From CAYFZR01 sp046760505 [NCBI: Candidatus Hydrothermarchaeota archaeon] (GTDB lineage Archaea > CAYFZR01): 10,285 nt of DNA. Location of the stretch: contig JBHIEG010000045.1 in NCBI GenBank assembly GCA_046760505.1, positions 1-10,285 on the forward strand. Direction: 5' to 3'. The position numbers and the translations under genes were made by a program. This document shows positions 5,592-10,285 of this stretch, piece after piece. The notes beneath the pieces are model-generated. The model had not been told where the DNA came from. It did not search any database and saw nothing but the letters and a program-made list of their open reading frames with translations. Each line of letters begins with the position of its first letter. Positions within the stretch are counted from its first letter, which is position 1.

Positions 5592-5608
5592 AAAAAGTAT
5601 AAAAAAAA
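5592..5608 (-). terminator. T-rich terminator after the 44-residue gene
   Basis: Directly after the stop at 5614, the minus strand carries a run of eight T and, after a few bases, a run of five T. Archaeal RNA polymerase stops at such T tracts without a hairpin, so this probably ends the right-hand leftward operon. Confidence 0.55.
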
Positions 5609-5613
5609 TTACT

Positions 5614-5748
5614 TCAGGCTGACTTCTTCTCATAATACTTCTGTTTCTTTCTCCATTTCTTGAGCAGCCTCTGATTCCTCTCAATTATCTCCTCTTTCTG
5701 CTTGACGTGTTTCAGTACTCGTTGGTATCCTGTCATATTTGTTTTCAT
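5614..5748 (-). CDS. Small basic helical protein (44 aa)
   Basis: An ATG at 5748 opens 44 residues starting MKTNMTGYQR and ending YYEKKSA. After the first eight residues the protein is a long, very basic helix (HVKQKEEIIERNQ, LLKKWRKKQKYY) with a pattern like a coiled coil or a nucleic-acid-binding helix. No family is recognised. It follows the peptidase gene by 19 bases, has no Shine-Dalgarno, and ends right before a strong T-rich terminator. A TATA-like CTATACAT about 28 bases upstream could give a leaderless transcript of its own. Being the last frame before a terminator and having gene-like composition favour it over the overlapping 70-codon frame. DNA or RNA binding is inference from charge. 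Confidence 0.55.
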   Translation of the reverse strand: MKTNMTGYQRVLKHVKQKEEIIERNQRLLKKWRKKQKYYEKKSA

Positions 5749-5767
5749 TACTTATTAAATGGTAAAA

Positions 5768-6517
5768 TTAATGTATAGACACAATTTTTCTTCTCTTTAA
5801 TGGCGGAACCAACTTTAGAGACCCATCTCCCTCGAAACGGAAAATGTTCACACAAACAGGATAATCGGCATTTGCTCGGTCCAACGATTCTTTTATGGTC
5901 ATGCCTTGACTCGTGTAATTAAAAAAAGAACCCAGCCATTCACGGCTAACATCCCAACATAATTCTCCTCTTGAGTCGCCAAGACCACATCCCCCAACTA
6001 CAGCCGTGTTTTTGTTAGATCCTTTACGGAACTGATATGATAATGTATTGTTTCCTTGCTCACACATAGAATCACACCCATGTAAAAATGTGAATGGAAT
6101 TTTTGAATAATTTTTCATCCAATCACTGATATTGTAGTACCATATATCCCCATCTTCTGCCTCAAAAACCCTGTAGCTGCCATGGGCTATTACAAACAAG
6201 GATGCTGTGTCATCATGTTGTATTATTGATTTTATTTCTTCATGCGTAAAGTTTACTGAAGTTTCGTTGATATTATATCCCATTTTTTTAAACCAGCTTG
6301 TCACAATTTCAGCTCGCTCATACCAGTTGTCCCCGTCCCCGGTATAGCCCATCGAGATAGAATAAGCGTTTGGTTGAGCAAACAATAATGATACTAAAGA
6401 AGTTTCAATAGCAATCAACATCCCTAAAACAAATAGAAAAATGATGACGAGTATTCCGACCCCCCTTAGCATACAGGTCATAATCCTCATTCTAGTCGCA
6501 AAGTTGTATGGCTTCAT
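5768..6517 (-). CDS. Membrane-anchored, outward-facing caspase-fold cysteine peptidase (C25-like, clan CD)
   Basis: The N-terminus has a basic head and one hydrophobic segment (about 17-47), a signal anchor or signal peptide. The rest carries six N-x-S/T sequons (N84, N89, N129, N136, N156, N200), as expected outside an archaeal cell. The clan CD dyad is visible: strand LFVIAH-G (H112, G113) and strand FTFLHGC (C148), followed by VVGGCG, a helix with a G-x-T/S-x-x-E-S-L motif, and FEGDGSLKLVP, which recalls the GDP-SL-L-P end of C25/CHAT peptidases. Family members cut proteins after Arg or Lys or at specific sites; the substrate here is unknown. Five other ectodomain cysteines may form disulfides. 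It lies 41 bases behind the SF2 helicase gene in the same direction. Host surface-layer processing, entry or release are possible roles (inference). It is shorter than gingipains, essentially a bare catalytic domain. Confidence 0.65.
   Translation of the reverse strand: MKPYNFATRMRIMTCMLRGVGILVIIFLFVLGMLIAIETSLVSLLFAQPNAYSISMGYTGDGDNWYERAEIVTSWFKKMGYNINETSVNFTHEEIKSIIQHDDTASLFVIAHGSYRVFEAEDGDIWYYNISDWMKNYSKIPFTFLHGCDSMCEQGNNTLSYQFRKGSNKNTAVVGGCGLGDSRGELCWDVSREWLGSFFNYTSQGMTIKESLDRANADYPVCVNIFRFEGDGSLKLVPPLKRRKIVSIH
5771..5780 (-). promoter_or_regulatory. Possible TATA box of the 44-residue gene
   Basis: GTCTATACAT on the minus strand, inside the last codons of the peptidase gene, is centred about 28 bases before the ATG at 5748. 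That spacing would yield a leaderless transcript. It deviates from the best TATA consensus, so support is moderate. Confidence 0.35.
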
Positions 6518-6558
6518 TTAACCCGCCTACTGCTCTGACTTCTACTTTTAGGGTTCAT

Positions 6559-8502
6559 TCAATCCTCCCAGCTCCTTATAATTTCTTCTATCTCTTTAAC
6601 AGCAACATTAATATCTTGGGAAGTTGGCTTAAATGCGGACAGCTCATCTGATATTTTATTCTTTATGTTATAGTTGACTCCATGAGTATCTAACTTGACC
6701 AACTTATTCTTGATTAGACGTGAGATATTACCCCTATTAATTTCTTCGCCTAACGCTTGAGAAATTCTTTTAAACGGTTTTCGCCTCGATATTATCAAGA
6801 ATTTCAATACCCTTCTTTCCAGAGGAGTTATTTCGTTCACGATCTTCACTATTTTTTTGATTTTCTTTTCGATAAAACCCTTAGCGATTTTCCTCTTTTC
6901 CTCTGATATCCTTGGTTCTTTAATTCTCTTTATTGAAATTGGTTTCTTTGTTCGAGGTTTTCTGATCCTTCTTGGAGCATCAAAGAGTTTTAAAGGCTCT
7001 CTAACGAAGGTTTGAATGTTTATCTTAAAACCTTTTTCAACCAATCCATGAAGTCTACGTCTATACTTATAAAATTCCTCTTCGGTCATAAGAATATCAT
7101 GAACCCTTACTTTAGACATAGAATGAAGTAATCTTCCACTTCTTTGAACTTCTTGACGGATACTAGAGAAAAGGAAGTCCGCCTCTATAATATGCTCCAA
7201 ATCTTTTAAGCTGATTCCATAATCAGCGACCCTGCTTACAACAATAACATTCTGTTTTCTCAAAACTTCTAGTCTTTTTTTAGTTGCACCATAAATGAAG
7301 GGAGTATTTAATTTTCTTGCTATAGTTTTACCAAAATCTATGCCATCCGAGAATATGAGTGTTTTCTTATCAAAATCAACAAGCTCTTTGACTCTCCTAA
7401 TCTTTTCTGTCTGGTTCTTTAAAACATGTACATTAACTTCATGATAGGTTTTACCTAGAATTTTCATCAAAGAAGACCAGTCCTGTCCTAGCGGAAAGCC
7501 TGTAAGTGCGATCACATAATTTGTTCTCCCATCCATTCTGTGAGGTGTTGCTGTGAGTCCAATCCTATATTTTGTTTTTAAGGTTGATAATCTGGCAAAG
7601 GTATTAGCGGGCAAGAAGACAGATTCATCAAAAACTACACAAGTAAATTCCTTTTCTTTAATCTTTTCCCACGCATGATAAGTACAAATTATCGTTTCAT
7701 CTAACAGTCTAGGAGCGTATTTTTCAAGATACTCTTTCCATTGATCGATCAAAGTTCTCGTCGGCGTGATAATAGCTTTTAAACCATTCAGAGAATCCAA
7801 TGCGTACATCGCAAAAAAACTTTTCCCACTCCCAGTAAACCAGTATATACCAACTGCTCCTGTTTCGAGAAATTTTTTAAAAGCATCCATCTGGAAAGAA
7901 TATTTTCCGCTTAGAGTGAAGTTAACCTGAGGCTCTCTTAAATCCTCTCCTGAAACAGGTTTAGGAACAAAAGGCAAACATCCAGACTCAATTATATTTG
8001 CTATTAAATCGAATTCCTTTCCTGTTTTAATTCTTGCCTTTCCCTTTCCCACAGAAGTCAAATATCCTCCATATCTGCTATGAATTATCTCTTCAAACCC
8101 CTCTGGGAATGAAAGAACACCGTCTGTAACCCTTAAATCTAAGGGTTTTTTGAAACCAAATTCTTCTCTCATCCATTCTGGCATTTCTCCAAACCAGGAT
8201 GTATATCTATTGATGATAGAATAATTGTATGTCTCATCAGAATGGTCAAGCCAACCGGCACTAAATTTTATCCATTTTGGAATTATAAGCCACCATTCAT
8301 TTCTTTTCCTTGTTGGTACTGATGCCCAAGATTTCTTCAAGAATTTCTTGAATTCTTCACTATCCAAGTCAATCTTATGTATTTTTGATAGCTCTTTTAA
8401 TTTCTCTACGTACTCGTTCTTTAACTGAGTAACCTCTTTTTCGAGAGTTTTCATATCTCGTTTGATAGTTTCTAGCAATGATGGGATTTTTTCATCAAGC
8501 AT
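6559..8502 (-). CDS. SF2 DNA helicase of the XPB/Rad25-UvsW type
   Basis: The 647-residue protein has a charged coiled-coil-like N-terminus (1-45) and a family-specific N-terminal domain. Two RecA-like domains follow: motif I FTGSGKS (222-228), motif Ia IITPTRTLIDQW, motif II FDES (291-294), motif III LTATPHRMDG (316-325), motif IV around TLIFSDGIDFG, motif V SRVADYGISL (423-432) and motif VI RQEVQRSGRLL (449-459). Motifs V and VI match XPB-like helicases closely. Motif II is DESV where XPB-type proteins usually have DE-x-H. A basic linker and a winged-helix-like C-terminus (about 555-615) would help DNA binding. Related proteins open or reverse branched DNA (T4 UvsW) or act in repair and transcription (XPB). 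GGAAGTGA precedes the ATG by seven bases. The neighbours are a homing endonuclease upstream and the peptidase downstream. Confidence 0.9.
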   Translation of the reverse strand: MLDEKIPSLLETIKRDMKTLEKEVTQLKNEYVEKLKELSKIHKIDLDSEEFKKFLKKSWASVPTRKRNEWWLIIPKWIKFSAGWLDHSDETYNYSIINRYTSWFGEMPEWMREEFGFKKPLDLRVTDGVLSFPEGFEEIIHSRYGGYLTSVGKGKARIKTGKEFDLIANIIESGCLPFVPKPVSGEDLREPQVNFTLSGKYSFQMDAFKKFLETGAVGIYWFTGSGKSFFAMYALDSLNGLKAIITPTRTLIDQWKEYLEKYAPRLLDETIICTYHAWEKIKEKEFTCVVFDESVFLPANTFARLSTLKTKYRIGLTATPHRMDGRTNYVIALTGFPLGQDWSSLMKILGKTYHEVNVHVLKNQTEKIRRVKELVDFDKKTLIFSDGIDFGKTIARKLNTPFIYGATKKRLEVLRKQNVIVVSRVADYGISLKDLEHIIEADFLFSSIRQEVQRSGRLLHSMSKVRVHDILMTEEEFYKYRRRLHGLVEKGFKINIQTFVREPLKLFDAPRRIRKPRTKKPISIKRIKEPRISEEKRKIAKGFIEKKIKKIVKIVNEITPLERRVLKFLIISRRKPFKRISQALGEEINRGNISRLIKNKLVKLDTHGVNYNIKNKISDELSAFKPTSQDINVAVKEIEEIIRSWED

Positions 8503-8509
8503 TTTTAAA

Positions 8510-8517
8510 TCACTTCC
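8510..8517 (-). promoter_or_regulatory. Shine-Dalgarno of the SF2 helicase gene
   Basis: GGAAGTGA on the minus strand ends seven bases before the ATG at 8502. Its TGA is also the stop of the homing endonuclease, so the insertion left the helicase with a working start site. Confidence 0.6.
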
Positions 8518-9367
8518 ATCTTTCTAGAACTAGAGTTTTTGCCCTTTCTCTTAATTTTTGTCTATACTCCGGTGTTAATTTTTTGGGAACTCCTCTCATG
8601 GCACTAATCATCCTGTTTCTTATTAAGGGATTTCGCCACGCCTGTTCAACAGATTCTGAGATTTTATTTTTATGCTGAACACTCATATAGGGGCTTCTTT
8701 TAAGAGTCGATTCAAGTTTATAATGCATAACATTTGGAACGAATGGTTTTATGAGTTCGATGAACTTTTTTTCGTATCTTTTCGTTATTTTTAAGAGATG
8801 CGAGCTTTTGTCTAATCTTACTCTTATACCGAATTTTTTGAAGAAGAACTCTTTGAGCAAATCCAGATCGTCTAAAGAAAATCCATCAGTATGAAAAACA
8901 ACCTCGTTATAGTGAGAACCGTCATCACAAAGCCATATCGCTAGGCCAAGCCCATTTAAATATCCAAGCTCTGATTCTGGAACTCCTTTTTTATCATTTG
9001 GATACCAAATCTTTTTTAAATAAGTTAAGCTTTGACTTGCATTAGTGAATAAAAATCCTTGGAGGAAAATCTTTTCTGTGCCTCGAGGGAATTTTGATTT
9101 TATGTTATATTGATATATCTTAACTTTTAACCATCTTGACAATATTTTTCCTTTCCATTTGAGATACTCTATATTATCAGCATGCTCTTGATAATAGGCA
9201 TTCTTGTAATCTTTAGGGATATAAATACAACCATCACCAAGCATACACCCCACCATAACCTCTCTGAATTTGTTGTCTGAAAGCAAATCATCATTTGGTA
9301 TCCCTCTTCGTCCCCAAGTTTTAGTTTTATAATTTTGGGGCGTTAATTCAATTATCTTATTCTTCAT
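8510..9367 (-). CDS. Free-standing LAGLIDADG homing endonuclease
   Basis: The 285-residue protein contains two LAGLIDADG helices: VMVGCMLGDGCI (residues 38-49, acidic D45) and GLGLAIWLCDDG (139-150, D148/D149). Each is followed by β-rich segments, as in monomeric enzymes that cut long, asymmetric DNA sites. The C-terminal 60 residues, with KISESVEQAW and NPLIRNRMISAMRG, look like the NUMOD-type DNA-contact tails of homing enzymes. GGTGA (9372-9376) lies a few bases before the ATG. Neighbouring genes appear complete, and no splice-like intein motifs or intron structure are apparent, so this is a free-standing mobile gene lying between a 183-residue gene and the helicase. It probably spreads by cutting related elements that lack it. 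The stop overlaps the helicase Shine-Dalgarno. Confidence 0.88.
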   Translation of the reverse strand: MKNKIIELTPQNYKTKTWGRRGIPNDDLLSDNKFREVMVGCMLGDGCIYIPKDYKNAYYQEHADNIEYLKWKGKILSRWLKVKIYQYNIKSKFPRGTEKIFLQGFLFTNASQSLTYLKKIWYPNDKKGVPESELGYLNGLGLAIWLCDDGSHYNEVVFHTDGFSLDDLDLLKEFFFKKFGIRVRLDKSSHLLKITKRYEKKFIELIKPFVPNVMHYKLESTLKRSPYMSVQHKNKISESVEQAWRNPLIRNRMISAMRGVPKKLTPEYRQKLRERAKTLVLERWK

Positions 9368-9371
9368 ATCT

Positions 9372-9376
9372 TCACC
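9372..9376 (-). promoter_or_regulatory. Shine-Dalgarno of the homing endonuclease gene
   Basis: GGTGA on the minus strand ends four bases before the ATG at 9367, in the short gap after the 183-residue gene. It fixes the start at the ATG and shows that the gene is set up for its own translation. Confidence 0.55.
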
Positions 9377-9387
9377 AATAGCCTTTC

Positions 9388-9939
9388 TTAGTTTTTAGAA
9401 CCATCCTTTTTACGTATTACAAGGGAAAATGTTGGTATAAAAGACTCATCGGATAAAAAATCAATCTCTTCTTGAGCTCTCATCGCTTCATTTTTCCAAA
9501 AAGTTTTTAATTTTTCATTAGTAGTTTCTTCAGACATGATTACAGCCATACTGAACCTTTGTTGAGCAGAAATAATCTTTTTACAAGTTTCACAAACCTT
9601 CCACCTGGCTAAACTACCATTCGGGTCGGGAATTAGAACTCTGCCTGAGAATATGCCACAATAAACACACTTTCCATCCTTACCTTCAATGATTTTATTA
9701 GATTCTTTATCCATCTCTTCCCAACGCTTTAATATATCTTCTTTTTTAGTTAGTTTTGGATGTTCGCATCCCTCATGGCATCCCCAACCACAGAATGTGC
9801 AGTAAGGCTTATGTGTAATGTTCAACCAAATAAACTGTTTTATCGGATCTATAAAACTCCACCTAAACCAAAAACTAAATCCATCTTTGAACCCGAACAG
9901 TTCTATGCTATGTTTTAAAATTATCCCTCTCATGCCCAT
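9388..9939 (-). CDS. Unknown protein with two cysteine/histidine clusters (183 aa)
   Basis: No family is recognised. Residues 1-45 are aromatic-rich (FGFKDGFSFWFRWSF). The first cluster is C47-x2-C50-x3-C54-H55-x2-C58-x-H60. The second is C91-x2-C94 and C116-x2-C119, with IPDPNGSLARWK between the pairs. Each could bind zinc. The second pair resembles the zinc scaffold of HNH nucleases, but the catalytic histidines are absent, so a nuclease cannot be claimed. The C-terminus is helical, then ends in a strand. A start at the ATG (9939) or at the ATG two codons later (9933) is possible. The gene stands 20 bases before the homing endonuclease and is read in the same direction. A nucleic-acid-binding or protein-binding adaptor is the simplest guess. 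Confidence 0.65.
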   Translation of the reverse strand: MGMRGIILKHSIELFGFKDGFSFWFRWSFIDPIKQFIWLNITHKPYCTFCGWGCHEGCEHPKLTKKEDILKRWEEMDKESNKIIEGKDGKCVYCGIFSGRVLIPDPNGSLARWKVCETCKKIISAQQRFSMAVIMSEETTNEKLKTFWKNEAMRAQEEIDFLSDESFIPTFSLVIRKKDGSKN

Positions 9940-9956
9940 CTCTAGATCTGTGGAAA

Positions 9957-10031
9957 CTAGGAGTTAATCATCACCATTACGGCTGTTGGGCTCCTAATCT
10001 CTTCCACTCTTTTAATTATACTATCATCCAA
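9957..10031 (-). CDS. Possible 24-residue coupled peptide, TTG start
   Basis: A TTG at 10031 overlaps the end of the 76-residue gene (TTGGATGA) and opens DDSIIKRVEEIRSPTAVMVM and a few more residues before TAG. A GGAG lies about nine bases upstream. The sequence looks protein-like and the layout copies the overlapping pattern seen at the left end, but the start codon is poor and the length tiny. It fills almost all of the gap to the next gene. Confidence 0.25.
   Translation of the reverse strand: MDDSIIKRVEEIRSPTAVMVMINS
9958..9996 (-). other. Weak inverted repeat in the gap before the 183-residue gene
   Basis: TAGGAG (9958-9963) and CTCCTA (9991-9996) form a 6-bp stem around a 27-base loop. 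It could sit in the mRNA just ahead of the 183-residue gene. The long loop makes it a minor signal. Confidence 0.2.
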
Positions 10032-10254
10032 TATAAGATGGTCTCCACTCTCTCAATATTCTCTCCCAAGTTTCTATGGCTTTTTCTTTTCCCCCTTCAA
10101 CTGTGATTCCTTTTCTCTCTAGTCCTTCTACAATCTCTCTTGGTGTAACAATTTTGTTCGGATTTTCCAAACAACCACACTCAATCATTACTTCTATTAT
10201 AGCTTGTCTTAATTCTTTATATGTAATCTTTTTGTCATTCTTTTCATTTTTCAT
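10024..10254 (-). CDS. Small protein, possibly winged-helix (76 aa)
   Basis: The 76 residues are charged and mostly helical. ITYKELRQAIIEVMIECGCL is followed by a segment TPREIVEGLERKGITV and a final helix (KAIETWERILREW). The middle resembles the helix-turn of winged-helix regulators, where a variable-length turn separates helix 2 from a DNA-reading helix, but this is a weak resemblance. No family is recognised. The ATG directly follows a possible upstream stop, so it is inside an operon that starts outside the window. A regulator of the operon is one reading; a structural protein is another. Confidence 0.6.
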   Translation of the reverse strand: MKNEKNDKKITYKELRQAIIEVMIECGCLENPNKIVTPREIVEGLERKGITVEGGKEKAIETWERILREWRPSYIG

Positions 10255-10285
10255 TCAAACACAACACCAAAATCTTTCTTCGTAA
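10255..10285 (-). CDS. C-terminal end of an upstream gene (partial)
   Basis: The last bases on the minus strand read YEERFWCCV and end in TGA immediately before the ATG of the 76-residue gene, the same stop-start abutment seen between the Orc-like gene and mcm. A second frame, LRRKILVLCLNEK, is also open here and would overlap the next gene by more, so the reading frame is uncertain. Confidence 0.3.
   Translation of the reverse strand, partial: YEERFWCCV

Noticed and set aside
5472-5684. 70-codon minus-strand open frame across the structured element and the 44-residue gene
   Set aside because: Its product is low in protein-like pattern (runs of Ser and Arg), it is a shifted reading of the 44-residue gene, and it crosses the T-rich terminator and the stem-loop element.
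8510-9367. Intein or intron-encoded endonuclease
   Set aside because: The frame has its own start, Shine-Dalgarno and stop. The genes on both sides seem complete, and no splicing motifs are visible.
9388-9939. HNH nuclease call for the 183-residue protein
   Set aside because: Only the zinc-binding cysteine pairs resemble HNH. The two catalytic histidines and the asparagine are missing.
1-10285. CRISPR array, insertion-sequence ends or integrase with attachment site
   Set aside because: No regular spaced repeats, no transposase or tyrosine recombinase frame, and no tRNA-derived direct repeats were seen.

Overview
The window looks archaeal and looks like part of a mobile element (virus, plasmid or integrated element) rather than an ordinary chromosomal stretch. 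The archaeal signs are an MCM helicase directly behind an Orc1/Cdc6-like AAA+ protein, a Hjc-type resolvase, an XPB-like SF2 helicase, TATA boxes of the TTTATAAA type about 28 bases from start codons, Shine-Dalgarno motifs such as GGTGA and GAGGA, T-rich termination, and a secreted protein rich in N-glycosylation sequons. The mobile-element signs are a self-contained replication set, tightly packed or overlapping small genes without recognisable homologues, a homing endonuclease, and AT-rich DNA. The host cannot be named from the sequence.

Layout, left to right. Bases 1-395 (+ strand) hold the end of a run of very small, overlapping genes, including a 35-residue classical zinc finger and a 37-residue four-cysteine protein. 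They converge on a leftward operon covering 387-4885: an Orc1/Cdc6-like loader, an MCM helicase, an 83-residue unknown protein, a 220-residue zinc-ribbon unknown protein, a branched inverted-repeat element, and a Hjc-like resolvase. The operon starts at a strong TATA box near 4913. Bases 4886-5613 are largely non-coding. They hold AT-rich repeats (TGAAATA/TATTTCA and ACTTA) that make a good candidate replication origin, a possible frameshifted small gene, and a 94-base element closed by a perfect 8-bp stem with its own TATA box.

Right of that, a second leftward operon runs from beyond the window end to 5614. It holds a 76-residue small protein, a possible 24-residue peptide, a 183-residue protein with two cysteine clusters, a LAGLIDADG homing endonuclease, an XPB/UvsW-type SF2 helicase, a membrane-anchored caspase-fold (C25-like) cysteine peptidase facing outward, and a 44-residue basic helical protein.

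Working together, Orc-like protein, MCM and Hjc would start, unwind and resolve replication from the repeat region beside them. The SF2 helicase could remodel forks or branched DNA. The secreted peptidase is the outlier and points to an activity at the host envelope. The most unusual points are this peptidase, the missing Walker B glutamate of the Orc-like protein, the conventional GKS P-loop in the MCM, and the two branched RNA or DNA elements, which share a short motif.
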